Positions 7,688 to 15,852 are shown, counted from the first letter of the stretch. The stretch: 34,642 bases of DNA from an uncultured Faecalibacterium sp. (GCA_934561555.1 CAKTGQ010000022.1:1-34642); one strand, 5' to 3'. A program made the numbers and translations. Notes: generated by a model from the sequence alone, not told the origin.

Positions 7688-8899
7688 TCAGGCGGCGGCT
7701 GGGGTCTGCTGCTCCGCTGCGCCGTTCGTCACCGTGCCGGGCGCGGTGAGCCGGGCGGCGGCATCGCCCTGAATGATGGGGTAGGACGCCGCCGGGTGGG
7801 GATGCCGCCCTGTGTTCTGGTTGAGGTACCACACGATGTCGTTTTCACCGTAGACCTCAAGGCTGTAATCAATGGCCTGCTGCAAAGTTTTGCCCTCGAT
7901 CAGGCGGTTCACGGTCGCCCACAGCATACTGCGGGAATACACGCTGTACACGTTGTTCACAAAGCCAGCCACAGCCTTTGCCCCGCCGGAGAGCAGCCCG
8001 TCCGAAAGGGCGGTGTCCACATGACCGCTGCGGCCGTAGAACTCGCAGGTCTCCGAGAGCACGATGGTGCCGTTCAGCTTACCGCCCCGGTAGGCATTGC
8101 TGAAAAAGCCTCCGGTGACGGCGTAGCAGCCGTTCACCTTGATGACCCGGTGGCTGAGCAGATCCATGCCGTAGCGCAGGTCATTCCAGAAATCAGATTT
8201 TTCCAGCAGCAGAAGGATGGGCGTGGTGGTCTGCTTCTTCCACAGCCAGCCATACTCATAGGTATAGTACGCGCCGTGGGCGCTGAGGATGGCAAGGTCG
8301 TAGTCTGCCATCCGCTTCAGGTCGGAGACGGTCACCATCATGTCCAGATGGGTGTCCAGCCCGAAACCGCTCCAGTAGTCCTTCATATAAGAATAGTAGG
8401 GGTAGCGGTTGCTGTTGACCCCGTTATCAAAGGCATAGTAGATGACCGCATTGCCCACCGTGCCGTTCTCGGCGGCGAGCAGGGCGGGCGCGTCCTCCAT
8501 CTCCGGCCCAGGCAGGGCGGCGTCCGCCTCGCTCTCGGTGTCGGTGAGCAGAATACCGCCCAGTGCACCGCAGCTGTAAGTAAAACTTATCATGCCGTTT
8601 TCCGCATCCACATAGATGCTGTCTTTTTTTATAAGCCCCTGCGCCGTCAGCTCGTCCAGTTGCGCCAGCGCTGCGGCCTGACGCTCTTCCTCCGACATTC
8701 CGGCGTAAGCGGCGCTATCGGTCAGGGCGGTAACCGCGGCATCCGTCTGCTGCATCTCCTGTACCTCGGAGGCGGTCAGGGTCTGGGGGGTGCCGGTGGT
8801 GTCCTCCGGCGCAGCAGCCACTGCCGGGCACACTGCCGTAAAGGCCAGCGCAATGGCGCACACCGCACTGAGCAGGCGGCGATAAACTGTATGTTCCAT
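7688..8899 (-). CDS. Secreted protein with caspase-like (clan CD) features
   Basis: The chosen ATG at 8899 directly precedes a clear Sec signal peptide (MEHTVYRRLLSAVCAIALAF..., cleavage likely after CPAVAA), giving 403 residues; an in-frame GTG 30 bases upstream is an alternative. After a variable N-terminal part, the core reads DLAILSAHGAYYT (His208), then GTIVLSETCEFYG (Cys285), then GAKAVAGFVNNVYS...GKTLQQAID. A hydrophobic strand ending in His-Gly, a second strand ending in Cys, and the last segment resemble the clan CD layout of caspase, gingipain and CHAT peptidases. This is inference from pattern, not a family match; no propeptide or wall anchor is visible. It has its own promoter and terminator, so it is monocistronic. 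Confidence 0.6.
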   Translation of the reverse strand: MEHTVYRRLLSAVCAIALAFTAVCPAVAAAPEDTTGTPQTLTASEVQEMQQTDAAVTALTDSAAYAGMSEEERQAAALAQLDELTAQGLIKKDSIYVDAENGMISFTYSCGALGGILLTDTESEADAALPGPEMEDAPALLAAENGTVGNAVIYYAFDNGVNSNRYPYYSYMKDYWSGFGLDTHLDMMVTVSDLKRMADYDLAILSAHGAYYTYEYGWLWKKQTTTPILLLLEKSDFWNDLRYGMDLLSHRVIKVNGCYAVTGGFFSNAYRGGKLNGTIVLSETCEFYGRSGHVDTALSDGLLSGGAKAVAGFVNNVYSVYSRSMLWATVNRLIEGKTLQQAIDYSLEVYGENDIVWYLNQNTGRHPHPAASYPIIQGDAAARLTAPGTVTNGAAEQQTPAAA

Positions 8900-8970
8900 T
8901 TCTTCTTTTCCGTTCCTCTCCCCCGGCACACTGCCGGGGCTGTTGTGCGCAAGATAGCGTCCACAGGTTC

Positions 8971-8999
8971 ATTGTAGGATGCAACCGGGGCTTTGTCAA
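8971..8999 (-). promoter_or_regulatory. Promoter of the secreted-protein gene
   Basis: On the minus strand TTGACA (8994-8999), a 17-base spacer and TACAAT (8971-8976) form a near-consensus SigA promoter about 70 bases upstream of the start codon. Confidence 0.8.
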
Positions 9000-9040
9000 G
9001 CATCCCGGCAATGTTTTACCATTCCGTCACACCCGGCGCA

Positions 9041-9069
9041 TTGCATTGGCACGGGGATTTGTGTATAAT
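9041..9069 (+). promoter_or_regulatory. Promoter of the FtsW/RodA-type gene
   Basis: TTGCAT (9041-9046), a 17-base spacer and TATAAT (9064-9069) point to the SEDS gene. It is divergent from the promoter at 8971-8999. Confidence 0.8.
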
Positions 9070-9145
9070 AGCGATATGCTGGGTTTTTATCGCCTGTATG
9101 CAGGCACGCCCCGGCAGACTGTTCTGACGAAAGGCGGTGCTTTCC

Positions 9146-10363
9146 TTGGATAGCATTCGACAATATTTTAAGCGCAGCGATAAGATCTATCTGCTGCTGT
9201 GCATTTTCAGCAGCGTAATGGCGGTGCTGGCGCTGTCCTCCTGGGCAGCCAAGCAGGGCAATGGCTTTGCCACCGACGAGGTGACCGGTGCCATCATCGG
9301 CATTGGCGACTACCGCCGCGCACTGGTGCAGGCGGGCGCTGCCGCTATAGGCATCGTGATTGCGCTGCTGCTTTCCTGCGTGGACTACCGCAGCCTTGTA
9401 AAGGTGTGGCCGGTGCACGTTGTGCTGACGTGGGGTCTGGTGCTGCCCACGCTGGTCATCCGCAACGTATCCATCGGCCCACTGACCATCGGCTACAACG
9501 CCGGTGATACCGACAACTACTCCTGGTACAAGCTGGGCGGCTTTACCTTTCAGCCCACAGAGCTGGCAAAGATCAGCTTTATTTTGACCTTTGCCATGCA
9601 CCTGAACAATGTGCGCAGCCGCATCAACGAGCCAAAGGAGCTGGCAAAGCTGCTGCTGCACCTGCTGGTTCCCATTGCCATCATCCATGTGCAGGGCGAC
9701 GATGGCACCGCCATCATCTACGGTATCATCGGCTGCTGCATGATGTTTGCGGCGGGGCTGAGCTGGAAGTATATTTTTGCAGCCTTTGCGGCGGCGGGTG
9801 CTGCCGTGGCGGTGGCCTTTGCCTTTTTCAGTGATAAGATCGGCAAGGGGTACCAGTGGTACCGCATTCTGGCGGTGCTGGACCCGGAAAACACCACCGG
9901 CTGGGCCCCCAGCGAGACGGTGTGGAAGAACATCATCTACCAGCAGCAGCGCGGCGAGATCGCGCTGGGCTCCGGCGGCATCTTTGGCAACGGCTTGTTC
10001 AGCGGCCGGTATTACAGCGTGCCCAACGCCCACAACGATTTCATCCTCAGCTGGATCGGCAATGTGGCGGGCTTTGTGGGCTGCTGCGTGGTGCTGGGCG
10101 TTCTGCTGGCGCTGGTGATCAAAACCTTTGCCACCGGTGCCCGCAGCGAGGATCTGCTGGGCAGCTACATCTGCGCCGGTATCGGCGGTGCGCTGATGGC
10201 GCAGATCGCCGTGAACGTGGGCATGAACCTGCGGGTGCTGCCGGTCATCGGCGTCACCCTGCCCTTCTACTCTGCCGGTGGCAGCTCGGTGCTTATGCTG
10301 TATATCTGTGTCGGTTTAGTACTATCTGTATACTCCCATAACACCAAAAGCCTGTTCGGGTAA
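9146..10363 (+). CDS. SEDS family protein (FtsW/RodA/SpoVE type)
   Basis: SEDS proteins are multi-pass glycosyltransferases that polymerise lipid II into peptidoglycan, normally with a class B PBP. TTG at 9146 is preferred because AAAGGCGG ends about 8 bases upstream; GTG at 9137 overlaps that site. The product is about 405 residues with roughly 10 membrane segments. Family landmarks are GDxGT-like QGDDGTAIIYG, FSDKIGKGYQWYRIL, QQRGEIALGSGGIFGNGLF, the extracellular NAHNDFILSWIG containing the conserved Asp, and the C-terminal NLRVLPVIGVTLPFYSAGGSS. In most FtsW/RodA the last motif reads PFxSYGGSS and the DF is followed by GEE; here they are FYSAGGSS and WIGN, so this is a divergent member. 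No PBP or mre gene is adjacent. Confidence 0.9.
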   Translation: MDSIRQYFKRSDKIYLLLCIFSSVMAVLALSSWAAKQGNGFATDEVTGAIIGIGDYRRALVQAGAAAIGIVIALLLSCVDYRSLVKVWPVHVVLTWGLVLPTLVIRNVSIGPLTIGYNAGDTDNYSWYKLGGFTFQPTELAKISFILTFAMHLNNVRSRINEPKELAKLLLHLLVPIAIIHVQGDDGTAIIYGIIGCCMMFAAGLSWKYIFAAFAAAGAAVAVAFAFFSDKIGKGYQWYRILAVLDPENTTGWAPSETVWKNIIYQQQRGEIALGSGGIFGNGLFSGRYYSVPNAHNDFILSWIGNVAGFVGCCVVLGVLLALVIKTFATGARSEDLLGSYICAGIGGALMAQIAVNVGMNLRVLPVIGVTLPFYSAGGSSVLMLYICVGLVLSVYSHNTKSLFG

Positions 10364-10375
10364 AGAATATTCTAT

Positions 10376-10417
10376 AATACAAGGACGTGCCGCCCGCGGG
10401 CGGCACGTCCTTGTATT
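10376..10417. terminator. Bidirectional terminator between the SEDS gene and the ABC genes
   Basis: A perfect palindrome of 2 x 21 bases (10376-10396 and 10397-10417; AATACAAGG...CCTTGTATT) with a GC-rich core is followed by TTTT on the plus strand. It separates the convergent SEDS and ABC transporter genes. Confidence 0.88.
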
Positions 10418-10418
10418 T

Positions 10419-11000
10419 TTATCCTCCCAGCTTTTCCAGCTCCACCACCGGCCAGCCAAGGGCGCGGATGGCACTTTCGTCGTGGGTGGCCAGCAGCACC
10501 GGCTTGCCCGCGCAGCGCTGCCGCAGCAGCGCCGCCGCCCGCTGCAAGGTATCCGGGTCCATGCCGGTAAAGGGCTCGTCCAATAGCAGGGTGTCGCTGG
10601 GGGCCCACAGCGCCCGCAGCAGCGCCACCCGCCGCTTTTGCCCGCCGGAAAGCTTGCGGGCAGGCAGCTGCAAGGCGGCAAGTTCCATTCCAAGTTGTTG
10701 AAAATCGTTTACAATTTGCTCTTTGTACTGATTTTCCACCCCCGGCAGCACCAAAGTGACGTTCTGCACCGCGTTCAGCTGGGGGCAAAGGCGGTCTTCC
10801 TGAAAGACCGCTGCCACCCGGCCTACGCCCTCCACGCTGCCGGTGGTGGGGCGTTCCAGCCCCATCAGGATGCGCAGCAGGGTGGTCTTGCCCCAGCCGC
10901 TGGGTGCCCACAGTACCACGGGAGCATCCACCTCCATGCACAGGTCGGTGAAGAGCGGCGCTGCGCCGAACTGTTTTGTCAGGTGTTGAAGCCTCAGCAT
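10419..11000 (-). CDS. ABC transporter ATPase, nitrate/taurine type
   Basis: This 193-residue ATPase energises the permease encoded just upstream. It has a Walker A motif WAPSGWGKTT (31-40), in which the usual first Gly is Ala, the signature LSGGQKRRVALLRAL, Walker B TLLLDEPFTGMD, and the H-loop LLATHDESAIRAL. It is shorter than typical SsuB/TauB proteins (about 240-260 residues), mainly at the C-terminus. Its start overlaps the permease stop by 7 bases, so the two are translationally coupled. No substrate-binding protein gene lies in the operon, so the substrate is unknown. Confidence 0.9.
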   Translation of the reverse strand: MLRLQHLTKQFGAAPLFTDLCMEVDAPVVLWAPSGWGKTTLLRILMGLERPTTGSVEGVGRVAAVFQEDRLCPQLNAVQNVTLVLPGVENQYKEQIVNDFQQLGMELAALQLPARKLSGGQKRRVALLRALWAPSDTLLLDEPFTGMDPDTLQRAAALLRQRCAGKPVLLATHDESAIRALGWPVVELEKLGG

Positions 11001-11764
11001 TTTGTCCCCTCCTCTCCCAGTACCGCGCTTACGGCTTTGTCCAGCGCAAACAGGAACAGCTTTTCAAAGCCGGCGCTCAGCAGGATGATAACAAAGGTCC
11101 ACGCAAACAGCTCCCCGGTGGCAAGGGTGATCTTGGCACGGTAGAGCGCATCCCCGATGCTGCCGTTGGGCAGACCGATGACCTCGGCCGCCACGCCGCT
11201 TTTCCAGCAGATGCCCAGCGCCACGCTACACCCCTGCCGAAAGGCCGGCAGCACCGCCGGCAGCCAGATCGACCGCAGGCGGCGGCTCGCAGGCAGACGG
11301 AACACCGCTGCCATCTCCAGCAGCTGCACGTCCGCCCCGGCAATGCCGGTGCGCACCGCACTGTACAGCACCGGCAACACCATTAAAAAGCTGATGAGCA
11401 CCGAAAGGGCGCTGCCCCGCACCCAGACCAGTGCCAGAATGATAAAGCTTGCCACCGGCGTAGCCTTGACCAGCTGCATCACCGGGGCAAGCAGCGCATC
11501 GGCGGCGCTCCACCGGGCGGCACATACCGCCAGCACTACACTGACCACTGCGCCCAGCAAAAAGCCCAGCAAAATGCGCCCGGAGCTGAAGCCCACCCGC
11601 TGCCAGAAATCTGCCCTTGGCAGCAGCTGCACTAAGGTGCGCAGCGCCTGCACCGGCGATACCAAAAACACCTCCTGCCCGATGGCCATGGCTGCGACCT
11701 GCCAGACCGCCAGCCAGAACGCCACCGCCAGCAGACGGCGGAAAAACTGCTTGTTCTGCTTCAT
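10994..11764 (-). CDS. ABC transporter permease, SsuC/TauC type
   Basis: The ATG at 11764 is chosen because GAGGG lies a few bases upstream; this gives 256 residues starting MKQNKQFFRRLLAVAFWLAVW. About six membrane helices are visible. The EAA-like cytoplasmic loop (LLEMAAVFRLPASRRLRSIWLPAVLPAF) and the C-terminal GLPNGSIGDALYRAKITLATGELFAW are typical of the nitrate/sulfonate/taurine and HMP-type permease family. It pairs with the ATPase downstream. Possible substrates include sulfonates or thiamine precursors, but nothing in the sequence decides this. The binding protein must be encoded elsewhere or be lost. Confidence 0.9.
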   Translation of the reverse strand: MKQNKQFFRRLLAVAFWLAVWQVAAMAIGQEVFLVSPVQALRTLVQLLPRADFWQRVGFSSGRILLGFLLGAVVSVVLAVCAARWSAADALLAPVMQLVKATPVASFIILALVWVRGSALSVLISFLMVLPVLYSAVRTGIAGADVQLLEMAAVFRLPASRRLRSIWLPAVLPAFRQGCSVALGICWKSGVAAEVIGLPNGSIGDALYRAKITLATGELFAWTFVIILLSAGFEKLFLFALDKAVSAVLGEEGTKC

Positions 11765-11798
11765 AAACTGCCCTCTTCCCCTGCCTATTATAAGGTAT

Positions 11799-11807
11799 AG
11801 TATATCA
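11799..11807 (-). promoter_or_regulatory. Extended -10 element for the ABC permease-ATPase operon
   Basis: On the minus strand TGATATACT (TG-N-TATACT) lies about 35 bases upstream of the permease start. No good -35 box is seen. Confidence 0.45.
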
Positions 11808-11893
11808 TACCGTCCCGCAAAGGGGAATGACCTGTGCACCACCTGCGGCGGGTCGGCTCGCTTCGTATATACTTTTATTCAACCATTGCATGC

Positions 11894-11922
11894 TTGACAT
11901 GAATTTGTATCCAGTGTAAACT
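11894..11922 (+). promoter_or_regulatory. Promoter of the brnQ-type operon
   Basis: TTGACA (11894-11899), a 17-base spacer and TAAACT (11917-11922). The -10 box lies within the palindrome at 11906-11929. Confidence 0.75.
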
Positions 11923-11929
11923 GGATACA
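11906..11929. promoter_or_regulatory. Perfect operator-like palindrome over the brnQ promoter
   Basis: TGTATCCAGT (11906-11915), GTAA, ACTGGATACA (11920-11929): two perfect 10-base arms. It covers the spacer and the -10 box, the position expected for a repressor site. Size and symmetry suit a dimeric GntR- or MarR-type regulator; none is encoded nearby. Confidence 0.75.
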
Positions 11930-11974
11930 GTATACGGTGCACCTTGGCACCGGCTCAGGAAAGAGGAGACGGTA

Positions 11975-13255
11975 TTGACACAAGCGCTCAAGGGCCGCAA
12001 GCTGCTGCTTGTCGGTTTTACGTTGTTTTCCATGTTTTTCGGGGCAGGCAACCTGATCTTCCCGCCCGATCTGGGTGCAAAGGCGGGGGTAAACTTCTGG
12101 TCCGCCTTTCTGGGGCTTGCCCTCAGCGCCGTGGGTCTGCCCGTTGCGGGGGTCATCGCGGTGGCACGCGCCGACGGTCTGGGCAAGCTTGCCGGGCGAG
12201 TGCATCCTGTGTTCGCGCAGGTGTTCATGGTTTTGATCTACCTGTCCATCGGGCCGTGTCTGGCCATTCCGCGCACCGCAAGCACCTCCTTTGCCATGCT
12301 CACCCCGCTGCTGGGCAGCAGCGCCGGGCTGCAGCTGGGGTACTCCGTGCTGTTCTTCAGTGCGGCCTTTCTGGTGGCGCTGCACCCGGACAGGCTCACC
12401 CGCTGGCTGGGCAGACTGCTCTGTCCCTGCCTGCTGGTACTGATTTTGATCCTGTTCGGCGGCTGTTTGCTGCACCCGCTGGCGGCACAGTACGGTGCGC
12501 CCACCGAGGCGTATCGTTCCGCCGTTGTGTTACAGGGCGTACTGTACGGCTACCAGACCATGGACGCTCTTGCGGCGCTGAACTTTGGCGCAGTCATCGC
12601 CATGAACATCCGGGCGCAGGGCGTTGCCCGGGAGCAGGACGTGCAGCGCAGTGCCATCCGCGCCGGGCTTGTGGCGGGCGGGCTGCTGCTGGCGGTCTAC
12701 GCCATGCTGGGGCACGCCGGAGCGCTGACCGGTGCCGCCGTGCCCGGCCTTGCTACCGGTGCCGAGGTACTGACCGTGCTGGCCGAGCGGCTGTTCGGCA
12801 AAGCAGGGCTGGTGCTGCTTGCGGCCATCTTTATGCTGGCCTGCTTCAACACCTGTGTAGGGCTGATCGCCTGTGTGGGAGAGTATTTCCACACCCTGCT
12901 GCCCCGCATTCCCTACCCTGCCCTTGCCGCCTTTTTTGCCGTTGCCAGTATGCTGATTGCAAATCTGGGGCTGGCAGAGATCCTGCGCTTATCCGTCCCG
13001 GTGCTCAACGCCCTGTACCCGGTGGCCATTGTGCTGATCGCACTTTCCTTCGTGCCCGGGCTGGAGCAGCGCCGCCGGGTCTACCCGCTGTGCATCGGCT
13101 GCACCGCCGTGCAAAGCATTGCCTCCGCACTACCGCTTGGCCCGCTTTCTGCCCTTGCCAACGCCCTACCGCTGGCGGCACTGGGCTTTGGCTGGGTGCT
13201 CCCGGCTGCTGCCGGACTGCTGGCAGGCATCCTTTTGAGCTGCACTGAAAAATAA
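11975..13255 (+). CDS. brnQ: Branched-chain amino acid transport protein (BrnQ/LIVCS)
   Basis: This 426-residue protein is a cation-coupled importer of leucine, isoleucine and valine in the LIVCS family. TTG at 11975 is the start, with AGAGGAG 7 bases upstream. The N-terminus (GRKLLLVGFTLFSMFFGAGNLIFPPDLG) is the family hallmark, followed by IGPCLAIPRTASTSFAM and about 12 membrane segments. It starts 45 bases downstream of the palindromic operator, so it is probably repressible. The deformylase-like gene follows after 13 bases and is likely cotranscribed. Length and motifs are normal. Confidence 0.95.
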   Translation: MTQALKGRKLLLVGFTLFSMFFGAGNLIFPPDLGAKAGVNFWSAFLGLALSAVGLPVAGVIAVARADGLGKLAGRVHPVFAQVFMVLIYLSIGPCLAIPRTASTSFAMLTPLLGSSAGLQLGYSVLFFSAAFLVALHPDRLTRWLGRLLCPCLLVLILILFGGCLLHPLAAQYGAPTEAYRSAVVLQGVLYGYQTMDALAALNFGAVIAMNIRAQGVAREQDVQRSAIRAGLVAGGLLLAVYAMLGHAGALTGAAVPGLATGAEVLTVLAERLFGKAGLVLLAAIFMLACFNTCVGLIACVGEYFHTLLPRIPYPALAAFFAVASMLIANLGLAEILRLSVPVLNALYPVAIVLIALSFVPGLEQRRRVYPLCIGCTAVQSIASALPLGPLSALANALPLAALGFGWVLPAAAGLLAGILLSCTEK

Positions 13256-13268
13256 AGGAGATTTTACT

Positions 13269-13679
13269 ATGATCCAGCCCATCATGCACGACCCGCTGTT
13301 TCTGGCGCAAAAGTCCGCCCCTGCCACCCCGGAGGATGCCCCCATTGCGCGGGACTTACTGGACACCCTGACCGCCCACGCCGACGGCTGTGTGGGCATG
13401 GCCTCCAACATGATCGGCGTGCTCAAGCGCATCATTGCGGTGGAGGCCGAGGACGGGTATCTGGTGCTGTTCAACCCAGTCATCCTGAAAAAGTCCGGCC
13501 AGTACGAAGCCGAAGAGGGCTGTCTTTCGCTGGAAGGCGTGCGGAAAACAAAGCGCTACCAGAGCATCAAGGTGCAGTACCAGACCATGGACGGCAAACC
13601 GCGCATCAAAACCTTTACCGGCTGGACGGCGCAGATCATCCAGCACGAGATCGACCATTGCGATGGGATCTTGATCTGA
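13269..13679 (+). CDS. Peptide deformylase-like protein
   Basis: Peptide deformylases remove the formyl group from N-terminal methionine. This 136-residue protein keeps motif 2, EGCLS (83-87), with the metal-binding Cys85, and motif 3, HEIDH (126-130), with the two metal-binding His and the catalytic Glu. Motif 1, usually GxGLAAxQxG, reads GMASNMIG (43-50), so the active-site Gln is replaced by Met48. It is shorter than the usual 150-190 residues, lacking most of the C-terminal helix. It may be a specialised or weak deformylase; the housekeeping enzyme is not in the window. AAAGGAG precedes the ATG, and it sits 13 bases behind the brnQ-type gene. Confidence 0.88.
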   Translation: MIQPIMHDPLFLAQKSAPATPEDAPIARDLLDTLTAHADGCVGMASNMIGVLKRIIAVEAEDGYLVLFNPVILKKSGQYEAEEGCLSLEGVRKTKRYQSIKVQYQTMDGKPRIKTFTGWTAQIIQHEIDHCDGILI

Positions 13680-13723
13680 ATCCCATTGCATGGTTCCCGC
13701 GCGGAAAGAATATTTTTATAGTT

Positions 13724-13812
13724 GTAACTCTGGAAAATCTGCGGATTTTCCAGAGTTACCTTTTCACAGAAAGAGCACAAAGCCCCCGAGGGTGTGTCCC
13801 TCGGGGGCTTTG
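13724..13812 (+). terminator. Two strong hairpins after the brnQ-deformylase operon
   Basis: Hairpin one is a perfect 16-bp stem (13724-13739 with 13744-13759, loop TGCG), followed by CTTTT. Hairpin two (13778-13792 with 13798-13812) is a perfect 15-bp GC-rich stem, CAAAGCCCCCGAGGG and its complement. They probably act as tandem terminators. The rest of the 13680-13969 gap contains no convincing gene. Confidence 0.75.
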
Positions 13813-13927
13813 CTATGCTGTAACAGAGAAATGAAGGTGTTATTGTTCGGTCGTGTAAAACCTCTTGCGGTGCCCTGCATCCGCTTCGACCCTTGGGCGG
13901 GTCTCGCGTCTTGCAGACCGCTGCGCC

Positions 13928-13971
13928 AAAAATTCCTCCCTGTTTCGGCCGCAGGCCGCGGTCGGAATTTT
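13928..13971 (-). terminator. Terminator-like hairpin of the sugar ABC operon
   Basis: On the minus strand AAATTCC...GGAATTT pairs around an inner CGGCC-TGC-GGCCG stem, then TTTTGG follows. It starts at the stop codon of the last permease gene. Confidence 0.6.
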
Positions 13972-14836
13972 AGCCTTTAACACCGCCCAGCGCAACGCCG
14001 CGGACAATGAACTTGGATAGCAACAGGTAGACGACGATGACCGGCAGAATAGCGATGGCCACCATCATGTACACCTTGCCCATATCGAACTTCAGGAAGT
14101 CCGCGCTGCGCAGCTGGGCAATCAGGATAGGCAGGGTCTTTTTGTCGGCGGTGTCCAGCACCAGAGCCGGGATGAAGTAGTTGTTCCAGCTGGCCACGAA
14201 GGAGAAGATGGCCTGCACAGCCAGCGCCGGCTTCATGATGGGCAGCACGATCTTATTAAAGGTATAGAACTCGCCTGCGCCGTCAATGCGGGCGGCCTCC
14301 ACGATCTCCATGGGAAGGGAGGCATCCAGATACTGCTTCATGAAGAAGAACACGGTAGGCGCTGCAATGCTGGGGACGATCAGCGGGATGAAGCTGTTTT
14401 TCAAGCCCATCTTGGAAATTAACTGCAGGAAGCCCAGTGCGGACACCTGTGTGGGCATGGTCATGATGAGCAGGATCAGGGCAAAGGCGGCTTTTTTGAA
14501 CTTGAAGTTATAGGCATAGATGCCGTAGGCCGTCAGCGCCGAGAAATAGACGCTGAGCGCTGCCGAGCAGGCAGACACCAGCAGACTGTTGCGGATGCCG
14601 CTTATCACAGGGATGTTGGCGTCCGTAAGCACGTTGCGGAAGTTTGTGATGATGGACTTGCCCGGCATCAGCGAGAAGCCCTTCTGAATCTCGAAGTGAG
14701 TGCGGGTGGAGTTGATGATCAGAACATAGAAGAAGAACAGGCACAGAAAGCTGATCAGCACCAGCACCAGATAGCACCACGCACGGCGGGCGGTCAAAAT
14801 CGCCTTTTCGGACTGGTTTTTAGGCGTATGTGCCAT
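13970..14836 (-). CDS. Sugar ABC permease, MalG type (CUT1)
   Basis: This is the second inner-membrane subunit of a CUT1 carbohydrate importer, here probably for cellobiose or cello-oligosaccharides given the neighbouring phosphorylase. ATG at 14836 is preceded by AAAGGAGGG and gives 288 residues with six membrane segments. The EAA loop (EAARIDGAGEFYTFNKIVLPIMKPAL) that contacts the ATPase is present, and the C-terminal KFIVRGVALGGVKG is the family standard. It starts 2 bases after the partner permease. No ATPase gene is in the operon, which is common for CUT1 systems that share MsmK/MsiK. Confidence 0.93.
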   Translation of the reverse strand: MAHTPKNQSEKAILTARRAWCYLVLVLISFLCLFFFYVLIINSTRTHFEIQKGFSLMPGKSIITNFRNVLTDANIPVISGIRNSLLVSACSAALSVYFSALTAYGIYAYNFKFKKAAFALILLIMTMPTQVSALGFLQLISKMGLKNSFIPLIVPSIAAPTVFFFMKQYLDASLPMEIVEAARIDGAGEFYTFNKIVLPIMKPALAVQAIFSFVASWNNYFIPALVLDTADKKTLPILIAQLRSADFLKFDMGKVYMMVAIAILPVIVVYLLLSKFIVRGVALGGVKG

Positions 14837-14838
14837 AC

Positions 14839-15816
14839 TTATTTCCCTCCTTTGGCAGCAGCCTTTTTGGCTGCCTTCAGTTCCTTGCGCTGAGCCTTGG
14901 TCAGACCGTCGTCCTCCTTGGTCAGCGAGAAGTACACGACGACGCACAGCACTGCACACACAAGGAACAGCACCACAGATACTGCACCGGCCATGCCGTA
15001 GTTCTTGCTGAACAAATGGTTATTCAGGTACATGATCATGGTGGTGGAGGTACGGTCGGGGCCGCCCTTGCCGTTGGTCAAAATCTGCGGCACATCAAAC
15101 ATCTGCAAGCCGCCGATCATGGAGGTGATCATCACATAGACCAGAATGGGGCGGATCAGGGGCAGGGTGATCTTCCAGAACATCTGGTTCGGGGTGCAGC
15201 CGTCCAGCTCCGCGGCCTCGTACAGGGTGGGGTCCACGCCCATAATGGCTGCCATCAGCATGATGGTGGTGTTGCCGAACCACATCAGGAAATTCATCAG
15301 GCCTACAAGACCACGGTTGCCCCACACGGTATTCAGAAAGCTGATGGGGGTCTTGATCCAGCCCATGCTCAGCAGCACTGCGTTCACTGGGCCGTTATCC
15401 GAGAACAGGGCGAAGAACAGCATGGCGAAAGCCGAGGCCATGATCAGGTTGGGCATGTAGATGACCGTCTTGAAGAAGGTCTGTCCCTTCAGCTTCAGCC
15501 GCAGGTCGGTAAACCATGCCGCCAGCAGCAGCGAGACGATGATCTGCGGGATAAAACCAATGATCCACAGGATCAGCGTGTTGCCAAAATACTTGGGCAG
15601 ATCGGTAGCGATCAGGGTGATGTAGTTTTTCAGACCCACAAAGTTGGGGCCGATGATCTTCAGGCCGCTGCGGTAATACTCAAAAAAGCTGTAATAGATG
15701 GTGGACGCCAGAGGGATCAGCTGGAATACCGCGAAGATGATAAAGAACGGTGCAATGAAGATATAGCCCCATTTCGCGTAGCTGATCGACCCTTTCTTCT
15801 TTGTTTTTTCTCCCAT
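14839..15816 (-). CDS. Sugar ABC permease, MalF type (CUT1)
   Basis: This is the first membrane subunit of the same CUT1 importer. The 325-residue protein starts MGEKTKKKGSISYAKWGYIF and has a short N-terminal tail, six membrane helices and the EAA loop EAAELDGCTPNQMFWKITLPLIRPIL. A charged Lys/Ala-rich tail (TKAQRKELKAAKKAAAKGGK) ends the protein. It lies between the binding-protein gene (98 bases upstream, with a GC-rich hairpin in the gap) and the MalG-type gene. The substrate assignment rests on neighbours only. Confidence 0.93.
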   Translation of the reverse strand: MGEKTKKKGSISYAKWGYIFIAPFFIIFAVFQLIPLASTIYYSFFEYYRSGLKIIGPNFVGLKNYITLIATDLPKYFGNTLILWIIGFIPQIIVSLLLAAWFTDLRLKLKGQTFFKTVIYMPNLIMASAFAMLFFALFSDNGPVNAVLLSMGWIKTPISFLNTVWGNRGLVGLMNFLMWFGNTTIMLMAAIMGVDPTLYEAAELDGCTPNQMFWKITLPLIRPILVYVMITSMIGGLQMFDVPQILTNGKGGPDRTSTTMIMYLNNHLFSKNYGMAGAVSVVLFLVCAVLCVVVYFSLTKEDDGLTKAQRKELKAAKKAAAKGGK

Positions 15817-15852
15817 GCGATCATCCCTCCTGCCGGGTCACAGCAAAACCAA

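Noticed and set aside
11840..11975. T-box leader for the brnQ-type gene
   Set aside because: The leader from the promoter to the start codon is only about 45 bases and lacks the T-box sequence; a palindromic operator is the better explanation.
13690..13980. 96-codon plus-strand frame after the deformylase-like gene
   Set aside because: It runs through two strong terminator hairpins and lacks an RBS.
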